Source: Metabacillus litoralis (lineage in GTDB: Bacteria; Bacillota; Bacilli; Bacillales; Bacillaceae). Taken from it: DNA of 64,000 nt. Positions 55,722 to 63,695 of this stretch are shown in pieces. Position 1 is the stretch's first letter. Every line of letters starts with the position of its first letter. The notes under the pieces were generated by a model. That model did no database searches. It was not told the origin of the DNA and saw nothing but the letters and a program-made list of their open reading frames with translations. The stretch spans positions 310,001-374,000 of the forward strand of contig NZ_JAIVKL010000002.1 of the NCBI RefSeq assembly GCF_020524045.1, written 5' to 3'. Both the position numbers and the translations under genes were made by a program.

Positions 55722-56405
55722 TTAAACATTTGGATCTTTATATCTTTTTAAACTTTTCACAACAAGCTTCATCATTTCTTTATATTCTTGATCACAAAAC
55801 ATCTGATATAAAGCTTGGTAATCATTATACATATCGAGTAATTCATCTATTATTTTGATATTTGTATTTTCTTCTACCACTTCATTTATGGATTGAGTGA
55901 TTATTGATTTATTTATCTTTGTTTCATGATAATTACTTTCATCATCTATTGTATGGTGTAAGAAAAGTTGTTGCATTAATGACTCTGCTTCATGTTCACT
56001 TATCATAAGACTAAGTTCATCTTCATCTGCTTCAAGCCATTCCCCATCAGACATTCTTGTAAGCTCATATGTTAAATCCTCCCAACCATCTTCTTCATAT
56101 CTCCATATTTCAGTTCTTACTCCCACAATTTTAAATAAGGATTTTCCGTAACCTTTAACTAAAACAATATCTCCAATTTGGTAAAGTACATCAATGTTAA
56201 TTTTTTCTGTTTCTATAACTACTCCATCATAGTCTGAAAATAATTGAAGCGCATTTTCGAAATATAAAACTTCACTATAGTTCACTTCATAGATCACTTG
56301 TTCATCTATTAAATGAATTTTAGTTATCGTACCGACAGTACCATATAAAATAATCACGACAATATCACCTATTTTAAACTTTGGTCTATTTATATTTTTC
56401 ATCAT
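55722..56405 (-). CDS. yodN: YodN-like protein
   Basis: The 227-residue soluble protein contains two small beta-barrel-like repeats, FKIGDIVVIILYGTVGTITK (about 10-29) and YQIGDIVLVKGYGKSLFKIV (about 71-90). RTEIWRYEEDGWEDLTYEL and an acidic C-terminal region follow. This fits B. subtilis YodN, located between yozD and yozE there too. The repeated hydrophobic G-D-I-V units look SH3-like. No activity is known. Two ATG codons are adjacent; AAAGGAGAG precedes them. Confidence 0.78.
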   Translation of the reverse strand: MMKNINRPKFKIGDIVVIILYGTVGTITKIHLIDEQVIYEVNYSEVLYFENALQLFSDYDGVVIETEKINIDVLYQIGDIVLVKGYGKSLFKIVGVRTEIWRYEEDGWEDLTYELTRMSDGEWLEADEDELSLMISEHEAESLMQQLFLHHTIDDESNYHETKINKSIITQSINEVVEENTNIKIIDELLDMYNDYQALYQMFCDQEYKEMMKLVVKSLKRYKDPNV

Positions 56406-56646
56406 CCATCTCTCCTTTTGTCGTGATTTATAAGGATAAGATAGTATATGCTTTTATTTACATTTCGTCATGGGCACTTATAATAAGAAAAGCGCAAAGC
56501 ACTTAGCCTTGATTATCGCCCCTGAAAAATGGTGTATCTTTATCTTTCGAGGATTAGCAGTTATAGCTATATGTCATAGCACAGCTAAGTTTTATGATTT
56601 ACTAAATAGAAACAAACTAAGATAATCAGGTCTCAGCAATGAAAAA
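56406..56646. other. Spacer between yodN and yozE
   Basis: The spacer 56406-56713 has no gene. A GC-richer part near 56490-56620 (AAGCGCAAAGCACTTAGCC, then GCACAGCTAAGTTTTATG) may be a decayed dispersed repeat, but no second copy is visible in this window. Confidence 0.3.
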
Positions 56647-56682
56647 ACAAGCAAGAAAGGTAGAAAATCCTTCTATGCTTGT
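56647..56682 (-). terminator. Terminator of yozE
   Basis: ACAAGC / GCTTGT with inner AAAGG / CCTT pairing, followed on the minus strand by TTTTTTC. Confidence 0.7.
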
Positions 56683-56713
56683 CTTAAAGTGATCTTATTC
56701 TAAACTAGAATAA

Positions 56714-56941
56714 TTATATTCTTTTTAATATTTCGTTTTCATATCCTTCCCATGCCTGATCGAACACTACCATACTTTTTAAATAATGACCATTCATCTC
56801 TAAATAAGAACTCAGTTCATCATAACTGATTGTATTTTTTGGGAAGCTATGATCAAGATAAGCCTCATTAGCAAATTGTGAAATGTCATCTTTCGGCTTA
56901 GGATGACGAAACTTCATTAAATAGTGATAAAAGGATTTCAT
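56714..56941 (-). CDS. yozE: YozE, UPF0346 family
   Basis: The 75-residue protein (MKSFYHYLMKFRHPKPKDDI, then FANEAYLDHSFPK and YSSYLEMN-like helix) is a close match to B. subtilis YozE, a small helical protein of known fold and unknown function. I start at the ATG at 56941, seven bases after GGGGGT; the ORF open to 56962 overlaps that site. A terminator follows. Immediately upstream lies a family C repeat carrying a nested family A copy. Confidence 0.88.
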   Translation of the reverse strand: MKSFYHYLMKFRHPKPKDDISQFANEAYLDHSFPKNTISYDELSSYLEMNGHYLKSMVVFDQAWEGYENEILKRI

Positions 56942-57014
56942 CGTTTGTACCCCCATCGACAAGATTTTTTCATTATAGCTTGTAAATGATCAGAATGAAA
57001 CCCTTTTAATTGAA

Positions 57015-57370
57015 GGCTCTTTCTTTTCTAAAGGCTCTGTTAAACTTTGTTGTTGATTTCCGTTGCAGGCATTCGCTTTCCGCGGGCGGTCCGGGAGCCT
57101 CCTCGGCGCAAGCGCCTGTGGGGTCTCCCTTCGACACGCTTCTCCCGCAGGAGTCTCATACCTTTCACTCCAATCAACAAAGTGCTAAAAATCAACATTA
57201 AGCTTTAACATAGCCTTTCTAAAAGATCGTTGCTAATTTGCCCTAATATTGCAGTTTAACATTGTTCTTGTTGCATAATAAGTACTATTAGAAATAAAAG
57301 ATGCCACTATGCTTGATAAAGTGCTGTTTACTTGAAGTAGTTAAAAGCAACAAAGTTTACGAAAACAGCC
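57015..57370 (+). repeat. Family C repeat, copy C11, interrupted by family A copy A2
   Basis: The left part GGCTCTTTCTTTTCTAAA (57015-57032) and the right part AGATCGTTGC...GTTTACGAAAACAGCC (to 57370) rejoin to a 165-bp family C element once A2 and one 8-bp duplication are removed. Outer flanks TAATTGAA (57007-57014) and TAATTGCA (57371-57378) match at 7 of 8. Confidence 0.88.
57033..57215 (+). repeat. Family A MITE-like repeat, copy A2, nested in C11
   Basis: This 183-bp copy runs from GGCTCTGTTAAACTTTGTTG to ATTAAGCTTTAACATAGCC, flanked by identical TTTCTAAA at 57025-57032 and 57216-57223. It inserted into the left arm of C11, proving that C11 was there first. Its ORFs are not genes. Confidence 0.92.
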
Positions 57371-57381
57371 TAATTGCACAA

Positions 57382-58371
57382 TCAAATAGGAGAATTCTCA
57401 AAATTAAAATCAACTTCAAACCCTAAGTCTTCTAGCATTTTATGATCTGCAGTGCTTTTTTGTCCTGATGTTGTTAAATAGTCACCTACAAAGATTGAAT
57501 TAGCAGCATATAAACCCAATGGTTGCAACGATCTTAAATTTACTTCTCGACCACCTGAAATTCTGATTTCTTTTGTAGGATTTATATATCGGAATAGAGC
57601 AAGTACTTTTAAACAATATCTTGGATTTAATTCACTCGTTCCTTCTAAGGGTGTTCCATCAATTGCATGGAGAAAATTTACCGGTATTGAATCCGCATTT
57701 AATTCTCTTAAACTATAAGCCATATTGATAACGTCAAAAAATGTTTCTCGCATGCCAATAATCACACCAGAACAAGGAGATATTCCTACATCTTTAACGG
57801 TTTGAATTGTATTTACACGATCTTCATATGTATGACTTGTAGTAATCGCTGTGTGATGTTCTTTAGATGTATTAACATTATGATTATATCGGTCTACTCC
57901 AGCTTCTTTTAATGTTTTTGCTTGTTCTGGTTTTAAAAGACCTAAGCATGCACAAATTTTCAGACCATATTTATTCTTTATTTCACCTACAGCAGATGCT
58001 ACTTGTTCTACTTCTTTATTTGAAGGACCTCTACCACTCGCAACAATACAATATGTACCAACCTTCAAATGGTGCGCCTTCTCTGCTCCCTTTAAAATTG
58101 TTGCTTTATCTAACATTTTATATTTCTCAATTGGTGCTTTTGAGACAATTGACTGGGAACAATATCCACAATTTTCTGGACATAACCCAGATTTTGTATT
58201 CATGATCATATTTAATTTAACCTTTTTACCATAATAATGTTTACGAATAGTAAAGGCACCATGAAGTAATAACAATAAATCATCATCTGAACATTGTAAT
58301 ATTGACATCGCTTCTTCTTCACCTAATAACTTGCCATTAATCACATCTTGCGCTAATAAATCCCATTTCAA
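57382..58371 (-). CDS. bioB: Biotin synthase
   Basis: The 329-residue radical SAM enzyme has the iron-sulfur motif LCPENCGYCSQS (Cys64, Cys68, Cys71), the YNHNVNTSKEHH region and the conserved Cys residues and Arg of the second cluster site (SPCSGVIIGM, ISGGREVNL). It inserts sulfur into dethiobiotin as the last step of biotin synthesis. TTG is the start, after GGGGGG. No other bio gene is nearby, so it stands apart from the usual operon, with its own BirA-type operator and promoter upstream. Confidence 0.95.
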   Translation of the reverse strand: MKWDLLAQDVINGKLLGEEEAMSILQCSDDDLLLLLHGAFTIRKHYYGKKVKLNMIMNTKSGLCPENCGYCSQSIVSKAPIEKYKMLDKATILKGAEKAHHLKVGTYCIVASGRGPSNKEVEQVASAVGEIKNKYGLKICACLGLLKPEQAKTLKEAGVDRYNHNVNTSKEHHTAITTSHTYEDRVNTIQTVKDVGISPCSGVIIGMRETFFDVINMAYSLRELNADSIPVNFLHAIDGTPLEGTSELNPRYCLKVLALFRYINPTKEIRISGGREVNLRSLQPLGLYAANSIFVGDYLTTSGQKSTADHKMLEDLGFEVDFNFENSPI

Positions 58372-58428
58372 CCTAATCCCCCCTATTAAAAAAACACTTT
58401 AAATATATGGTAAGGAATGGGTAAATAT

Positions 58429-58459
58429 ATGTCAACACATTTTGTTTTTAAGTTTACAT
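58429..58459 (-). promoter_or_regulatory. BirA-type operator overlapping the bioB promoter
   Basis: On the minus strand ATGTAAAC, 15 bases and GTTGACAT form the dyad typical of BirA sites (half-sites like TTGTTAAC / GTTAACAA, 15-base spacer). The second half contains TTGACA, which with 17 bases and TACCAT makes a sigma-A promoter. Biotinyl-AMP-bound BirA would block it. Confidence 0.7.
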
Positions 58460-58482
58460 AGCTACTTTTTAAAAAGACAAAA

Positions 58483-58504
58483 AAGAGCCCACATAGGAGC
58501 TCTT
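58483..58504 (-). terminator. Terminator of the YjcZ-like gene
   Basis: AAGAGC / GCTCTT stem followed on the minus strand by TTTTTTG. Confidence 0.7.
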
Positions 58505-58516
58505 AATAAAGTATTC

Positions 58517-58645
58517 TTAGTGAATATATGCTGCACCAACAATTATTAATAAGATGAAAAGAACAACTATTAAAACGAAACTATTTCCGTATCCACCTTG
58601 AACACCTTGTGTATATGGATATCCATAATCATAATAACAATGCAT
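58517..58645 (-). CDS. YjcZ-type sporulation peptide
   Basis: This 42-residue gene has GAGGAGTGGAG before its ATG. The peptide has a Tyr/Gly-rich start (YYDYGYPYTQGVQGGYG) and the conserved hydrophobic end FVLIVVLFILLIIVGAAY, which defines the YjcZ family of tiny sporulation-associated membrane proteins. It has its own terminator and lies upstream of bioB in the same direction. The role is not known in detail. Confidence 0.82.
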   Translation of the reverse strand: MHCYYDYGYPYTQGVQGGYGNSFVLIVVLFILLIIVGAAYIH

Positions 58646-58952
58646 ATTAAACTCCACTCCTCATTAACTAATATAGATTTCTCTCTATACTTTATGTAAC
58701 GGGTGGGTTGTTGTGTATGGTCATTAGCCCAATTTAGGTGAATGACTTAAAAAAATGATAAAGAATAAAATAGAATTTGCGTCCGATTTGTTGTTTGGGT
58801 ACATGAATATTATGAAACTACATCACATATCTTATATTATAAATCTACAGGCACTTATCTTACCTGAAGACTCACGGAACCACACAGTAAAAAAACGTAT
58901 TACTATTTTCCGCAGAAAACGAGTAAAAGCAAACAGCAACTAAGCAGTAATT
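58646..58952. other. Spacer with one doubtful ORF
   Basis: A plus-strand 62-codon ORF at 58755-58943 (MIKNKIEFASDLLFGYMN) ends in a basic tail. Its nearest ribosome-like AGGTGA is about 13 bases from the ATG and it resembles nothing known to me, so I do not call it a gene. Confidence 0.35.
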
Positions 58953-59336
58953 CTAGTTTTTATCTTCATAGAATTCAATCCATTCCCGATCAGGTCCTCT
59001 AAAAAACAAATACTTGGCACCATTTGGTAATACTGTGATATCTTCAAAAATTAATTCTACCTCTAATTCTTCAAGTCTCTTCTTTTCTTTTTCAATTTCG
59101 TTCACTTTAAATGCGATATGATGCACTTTACCTTCTTCAGGCAAATTAGGATTATAGCCTTCAATCAATTCAACTATTATCTTTCCATTTATACCTAAGA
59201 ATGCTAGCTTCATTTTTCCATCTGTATGTTTGAATTGATCAATTAAATCCAGTGTCACAACTTTTTGATAGAAATTAATCGAGTTTTCAATATTTTCTAC
59301 TTGAATACCAACATGTTCAAACCCTAATACTGTCAT
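58953..59336 (-). CDS. Glyoxalase/VOC-family protein
   Basis: The 127-residue protein shows the paired beta-alpha-beta-beta-beta units of the VOC fold. LGFEHVGIQVENIENSINFY opens the first and VHHIAFKVNEIEKEKK the second; it ends FRGPDREWIEFYED with the metal-binding Glu. Candidate ligands are His8, Glu at about 57, His73 and Glu near 122. Members include glyoxalase I, methylmalonyl-CoA epimerase and resistance proteins, so the reaction is open. AGGAGTGGG precedes the ATG. Confidence 0.82.
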   Translation of the reverse strand: MTVLGFEHVGIQVENIENSINFYQKVVTLDLIDQFKHTDGKMKLAFLGINGKIIVELIEGYNPNLPEEGKVHHIAFKVNEIEKEKKRLEELEVELIFEDITVLPNGAKYLFFRGPDREWIEFYEDKN

Positions 59337-59564
59337 AAAAAACCCACTCCTTTTATTATTTTATATATGTAAATTAAAAGATCCTGTAAGCTGGTTTGAA
59401 GAATATTTGAGAAGTTCACTTTCCAGCACGGTCCGTGAACTCTCATAAATAAAACTTTATACTATTCAGGCAATTTTTTTTTGAGAGTATTGATCTTTCT
59501 CCTACTTTTGTTTCTAATCCATTAAGACTTAAAAAGATAACAAACAGCTTTCCATTATTTTAAT

Positions 59565-60527
59565 TTATGCTTCAAAAATTTTAGAGTATTTTCCATAACC
59601 CTCTTTTTCAAGATCATCTTTTGAAATAAACCTTAACGCCGCTGAATTAATACAATAACGTAAACCGTCAGGACCTGGGCCATCATCAAATACATGTCCT
59701 AAGTGAGAATCTGCCGTTTTACTTCTTACCTCTGTTCTAACCATGCCATGTGTTGTATCCATTTTTTCAATCACTTCTTGATCTTGAATAGGTTTTGTGA
59801 AGCTTGGCCAACCACAACCAGCATCATACTTATCCAAAGAACTAAACAATGGCTTTCCAGAAATAATGTCTACATATATACCATCTTTATTATTATTCCA
59901 ATACTCATTCCGAAAAGGTGGTTCAGTACCGTTATTTTGAGTTACTTCATATTGAATTGGATTTAATTTATTTAACAATTGACTTTTTTCGTTATCTTTC
60001 CAATGTTGTTCTATAAAACGATCTCTTCCAGATCCTGTTCTATATTGCTTATATCTGGTTGTGCTCTTTTTATAAAAATCCTGATGATATTCTTCTGCTG
60101 GGTAAAAAGGTTTTGCTGGAATTACCTTTGTAACAATCGGTTTGTTGAATCTGCCACTTTGGTTAAGCTCTTCTTTTGACTTCTCAGCTAGTCGTTTTTG
60201 TTCTTCTGAGTGATAAAAGATTGCCGTTTGATAGGATTCACCACGATCATGGAATTGACCACCTTCATCCGTAGGATCGATTTGTTGCCAAAACAATTCC
60301 AAAAGCTTTTCATAAGGAAATATTTCAGGATTAAATACGATTTGCACAGCTTCAAGATGTCCAGTTCGATTTGAGCATACTTCCTCATATGTAGGGTTTT
60401 CTTTTTCACCACCTGTATAACCAGAAACGATTGAATCTATCCCTGGAAGCTCATCAAAAGGCTGTACCATACACCAGAAACAGCCACCTGCAAAGGTAGC
60501 AAGCTCTAACTTGTGATTATTAGACAT
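59565..60527 (-). CDS. msrAB: Fused methionine sulfoxide reductase MsrA-MsrB
   Basis: The 320-residue protein joins an MsrA domain (about 1-160; GGCFWC with catalytic Cys16, then [18 protein letters not shown]) to an MsrB domain (about 180-315; [19 protein letters not shown] and [10 protein letters not shown] with the catalytic Cys). It lacks the CxxC zinc pairs found in many MsrB proteins. It repairs both S- and R-forms of methionine sulfoxide in the cytoplasm. AAGGGGG lies upstream. It is monocistronic. Confidence 0.92.
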   Translation of the reverse strand: MSNNHKLELATFAGGCFWCMVQPFDELPGIDSIVSGYTGGEKENPTYEEVCSNRTGHLEAVQIVFNPEIFPYEKLLELFWQQIDPTDEGGQFHDRGESYQTAIFYHSEEQKRLAEKSKEELNQSGRFNKPIVTKVIPAKPFYPAEEYHQDFYKKSTTRYKQYRTGSGRDRFIEQHWKDNEKSQLLNKLNPIQYEVTQNNGTEPPFRNEYWNNNKDGIYVDIISGKPLFSSLDKYDAGCGWPSFTKPIQDQEVIEKMDTTHGMVRTEVRSKTADSHLGHVFDDGPGPDGLRYCINSAALRFISKDDLEKEGYGKYSKIFEA

Positions 60528-60685
60528 TATTGGTCCCCCTTATTTAGATAATTGTTCTTATTATATAGCATGTTATAAAGAGATTAAAAGTAAACTGATT
60601 TTAAAGTATTACTTTTACTTAGTATACAGCCAATTTTAAAAAAATCTTATGACCATCACGATTGCCTACAATTATTATTTTCTTA

Positions 60686-60894
60686 AGCTCTGTTAAACTT
60701 TGAGGTTTATTTCCGTTACAGGCATTCGCTTTCCCGGGAAAAAATGCAGTTCGTTTTTTCCTAGGTCCGGAAGCCTCCTCGTAAGCTGCGCGCCTGTAGG
60801 GTCTTCCTTCGACACGCTTCTCTAAGCAGGAGTCTCATGCCTTTCACTCCAATCAACCAAGTGCTAAAAATCAACCTTTATCTTTAACATAGCC
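60686..60894 (+). repeat. Family A repeat, copy A3, enlarged, with exact target duplication
   Basis: This 209-bp copy runs from AGCTCTGTTAAACTTTG to CTTTAACATAGCC, flanked by identical TTTTCTTA at 60678-60685 and 60895-60902. Compared with A1 and A2 it carries about 26 extra bases around GGGAAAAAATGCAG...TTTTTTCCT, themselves a small hairpin, in place of the usual CGCGGGCGG centre. Confidence 0.9.
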
Positions 60895-60991
60895 TTTTCT
60901 TATTAAAAATTTCCTCAGTAGTTCTTGACACAGCCTTGAACTTTCCTTAGTCTAAACAAAAGAATAAAATGTTATTTCGGAGGAAATTAGC

Positions 60992-61414
60992 TTGAATAAT
61001 CGTCAAGACAAAATGTATGAAATGGAAGCACTTATGCGCCATGTATATAAAAAGCTACGTCAAGAAATGAACCTTATTTATGATAATGAAATATCAAGAA
61101 ATGAATTTTTCATTTTAAAAAAGCTTTTTGAACAAGGTCCTCAAAAATCATCGGATCTGTCTAAAATGTTAAATGTGTCAGCTTCACATATTACCGCTGT
61201 TACTGACTCACTTATTGAAAAAAAATGGATCGAACGTGTACGCTCAAAAAATGATAGAAGAATAGTTGTTATTCATTTAACAAATGATGGCAAGCAAACA
61301 TTAGAGTTATTTGAGAAAAGAAAAACGGACTTTCTTTTAGAAAAGTTTAGTAATCTTAGCAACGATGATATTGAAAACTTCATCAAACTATTTAATAAAA
61401 TGCTTAATAATTAA
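60992..61414 (+). CDS. MarR-family transcriptional regulator
   Basis: The 140-residue protein has the MarR layout: a dimer helix, then a winged HTH (ISRNEFFILKKLFEQGPQKS, SDLSKMLNVSASHITAVTDS, about 33-80), the wing RSKNDRRIVVIHLT and a C-terminal dimer helix. The DRR motif is the standard wing signature. No Cys is present, so it is not a thiol sensor. TTG is the start, behind CGGAGGAAA. A long terminator follows. Its target genes are not obvious; msrAB is divergent, with repeat A3 between them. Confidence 0.85.
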   Translation: MNNRQDKMYEMEALMRHVYKKLRQEMNLIYDNEISRNEFFILKKLFEQGPQKSSDLSKMLNVSASHITAVTDSLIEKKWIERVRSKNDRRIVVIHLTNDGKQTLELFEKRKTDFLLEKFSNLSNDDIENFIKLFNKMLNN

Positions 61415-61419
61415 TTGTA

Positions 61420-61475
61420 AAAAAACTATCGTTTAGACTATTTACATAAGTAAATAGATTGACGATAGTTTTTTT
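61420..61475 (+). terminator. Terminator of the MarR gene
   Basis: AAAAAACTATCG / CGATAGTTTTTT with a second inner stem CTATTTAC / GTAAATAG; a T-run follows. Confidence 0.85.
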
Positions 61476-61542
61476 ACATATATTCCGTCATATTAGAAAA
61501 AGATATGATAAATACATTTTTCTACGATGGAGGAATATCCAA

Positions 61543-61788
61543 ATGACTGCTCCTTATTTATGTCCTAATTGTAAAACAAACAAAACCAGGTTCAATCTTA
61601 TCGAACAACATGTTAAATCTGTAAAATTAGATCCACAAACAGGTGTTGTCATCCAAGAAATCAATCAGTCTTCGCTAGACCCTTTTCATATCGCTTATAA
61701 AGGCCCAGCATATAGAGTACAGTGTGGTGCATGTGGATTGATTGAAGACGAAAGAACCTTTATAAAAAGAGCTGAACTACACAAATAA
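61543..61788 (+). CDS. Small zinc-ribbon-like protein
   Basis: The 81-residue soluble protein has CPNC at residues 7-10 and CGAC at about 62-65, two pairs suited to one zinc ribbon. NKTRFNLIEQHVKSVKLDPQ lies between them. The ATG at 61543 is eight bases after GGAGG; the upstream in-frame extension to 61459 overlaps the previous terminator. I do not recognise the family name; a nucleic-acid or protein-binding adaptor is likely from the fold only. Confidence 0.7.
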   Translation: MTAPYLCPNCKTNKTRFNLIEQHVKSVKLDPQTGVVIQEINQSSLDPFHIAYKGPAYRVQCGACGLIEDERTFIKRAELHK

Positions 61789-61974
61789 CTCGTTACAACT
61801 TGGATAATTAACTTTACAGGTATTTATTTAATAGCATTCTAGAACCTCTGAAGGCTTGCATGAAGTTTTCTAAACTTGCGTTACTAACAACACAAGGTAA
61901 CCTGTATACAAAACTCTTTAAAAGAGATTCTTTGCATAACATAGTCTAATTAAGAAAATATCAATTTCACACTA

Positions 61975-62025
61975 AAAAACAATCGAATATTTATCCCCTT
62001 CTAAAGGGACTTCAATCCGATTGTT
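61975..62025 (-). terminator. Terminator of the alpha/beta hydrolase gene
   Basis: AACAATCG / CGATTGTT with an inner CCCTT / AAGGG stem, followed on the minus strand by TTTTTTAG. Confidence 0.75.
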
Positions 62026-62062
62026 CATAACATACGTGTTGATAAATGAGTTCTCTAAGAGC

Positions 62063-62872
62063 TTATTCCATTTTACTGTCAATAACTCCCTCTAAAAAGG
62101 ACTGTAATACCTCAACCAGTTTATCAGGTTGTTCTAACATTGACATATGGCCAGAATTCTCTATAACTGCTTGATGCATATTATCATTTTCAACAGAAAA
62201 TGTTCGTTCTTGTGGAATAATCTCGTCATCACTTCCTGCAACTAGGAGAATAGGGACGATGAGATCTTGGAGGACTTCATTTCTATTAGGCCTATTTTTC
62301 ATCGCATTAAGAGCACCAATCGCACCAAATTCTGATGTTCCATATCCAATATTTTTCACAAGTTTTACTTGATACTCAAGTTCTTCTCTATTTGTCATAG
62401 AGAAAAGGTTTGGTACAAGTTCATCTATAAAAGGCTTAATACCGTTTTTCGTTATTTTTTGAATACCATTCTCTCTATTCTCTTTGGCTTCAGTTGTATC
62501 TGGTAAAGCAGTAGAGTGAACTAAAGATAATCCACATAATTTATCAGGATATTTCTCTGCAAAAGCGAGACTAATGTACCCTCCTAATGAGTGACCAATA
62601 AGAGTTGCTCTTTCAATTCTAAGTGATGTTAAGAGTGATGAAATATCATCTGCAAAGTCTGTTATTTCAAAATCATTCTTTGGAGTACTTGAATCACCAT
62701 GACCTCGTAAATCTACAGTAAGAACTCTATTTTTCTTCACTAAATGTGGAACGATGTATTTCCAATAATGGGAATCACCACAAAAGCCATGAATCAACAC
62801 AACACAGTGACCTACACCTTGGTCAGTGTATGAAATCATATTTTCCCCTACATTATGTGTATAACGTTCCAT
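62063..62872 (-). CDS. Alpha/beta hydrolase
   Basis: The 269-residue soluble protein has the fold's landmarks in order: oxyanion-hole HGFCGDSHYW (about 29-38), DLRGHGDSSTP, the nucleophile elbow GHSLGGY (Ser near 94), Asp in VAGSDDEIIP (about 215) and the final His in NSGHMSMLEQP (about 243). This is the esterase/lipase group without a decided substrate. GAGGGT precedes the ATG, and a terminator follows. Confidence 0.85.
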   Translation of the reverse strand: MERYTHNVGENMISYTDQGVGHCVVLIHGFCGDSHYWKYIVPHLVKKNRVLTVDLRGHGDSSTPKNDFEITDFADDISSLLTSLRIERATLIGHSLGGYISLAFAEKYPDKLCGLSLVHSTALPDTTEAKENRENGIQKITKNGIKPFIDELVPNLFSMTNREELEYQVKLVKNIGYGTSEFGAIGALNAMKNRPNRNEVLQDLIVPILLVAGSDDEIIPQERTFSVENDNMHQAVIENSGHMSMLEQPDKLVEVLQSFLEGVIDSKME

Positions 62873-63051
62873 CGTTTACCCTCCGAGTTCAGAATGTAGA
62901 ATTTAGTATATCAATGGTAATCGTAACAAACATTGACAACGAACTCAAATATTAGTTACGAAATTCAGAAGAATTTTTAAAAAACAAAATTAATTCTGTT
63001 AAACACTTGAAAGCTAAAAAGAAAGAAGTCATCTTTTTTTAACTGTAAAAA

Positions 63052-63177
63052 TTATTCACTATCTTGTGTTGTATTAAAAAACAATTCTTCTTTTTTACTT
63101 TCCGTATTCTTTTTATTTTTATCTTTACCCATTTTACCATCTGATTCATAGCTAAGTTTTCTTATAGATTTTTTCAA
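63052..63177 (-). CDS. Very small hydrophilic protein, TTG start
   Basis: A 41-codon gene with AGAGGGGC eight bases before its TTG. The product starts MKKSIRKLSYESDGKMGKDK and ends NTTQDSE. It is rich in Lys, Asn and Ser and probably unfolded. No family was recognised and the only support is the ribosome site and the non-random composition. Confidence 0.45.
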   Translation of the reverse strand: MKKSIRKLSYESDGKMGKDKNKKNTESKKEELFFNTTQDSE

Positions 63178-63480
63178 TTACTTTGCCCCTCTACATAATA
63201 TTCATCTTCATTCTGTCCATTCAAATAAAAAATTATGTAAAAAATACTAGTGACTACAGATATGTATTTTTAATTATAAAGGACCATTCCTCCTATTATT
63301 CATATAAAAATATGTAAATAACATTAATATGTTTTTAATAAATTATAAATTTTTAAAGAAAATGTATCGTTTTTGTAAAAAGAGGTTTTTCTCCGATTTT
63401 TTCCATTATTATTATGTTATACCAGAATTTAAAACACTGGTTATATAAAGATACTTAATCGTTACATGGGAGGAATAACA
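63178..63480. other. AT-rich intergenic region
   Basis: These 303 bases lie between divergent small genes. I see no defined element; they presumably hold the lipoprotein gene promoter. Confidence 0.4.
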
Positions 63481-63648
63481 ATGAACAAAAGCTTATTATT
63501 AAAAGTAGGAGCTTCATTACTTGCTGTATTCTTAATGGCTGCATGTAACAACACGGATGATACTGAACAAGAAGACACAAACGTTGAAGAAACAGAAGAG
63601 GGCACTGAAGAGGGTTCTGAAGAGGGCACTGAAGAAGAAGCTGAATAA
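63481..63648 (+). CDS. Tiny acidic lipoprotein
   Basis: The 55-residue precursor has a lipoprotein signal (LLAVFLMAAC, lipidated Cys22). The mature part of about 34 residues is almost only Asn, Asp, Thr, Gly and Glu (EETEEGTEEGSEEGTEEE), a tandem EEGTEEGS-type repeat. GGAGG lies eight bases before the ATG at 63481; an in-frame ATG at 63466 overlaps the site. It would sit as a negatively charged tail on the outer membrane face. Function unknown. Confidence 0.75.
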   Translation: MNKSLLLKVGASLLAVFLMAACNNTDDTEQEDTNVEETEEGTEEGSEEGTEEEAE

Positions 63649-63665
63649 TAAAAAGATACCGTTAA

Positions 63666-63694
63666 AAAATGAGAGGTTTTAAGCCTCTCATTTT
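63666..63694. terminator. Bidirectional terminator
   Basis: AAAATGAGAGG / CCTCTCATTTT with a 7-base loop between the lipoprotein gene and the convergent membrane protein gene. Confidence 0.85.
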
Positions 63695-63695
63695 C

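Noticed and set aside
58755-58943. 62-codon plus-strand ORF before the VOC gene
   Set aside because: The only ribosome-like sequence is too far from the ATG and there is no recognisable family or neighbour support.
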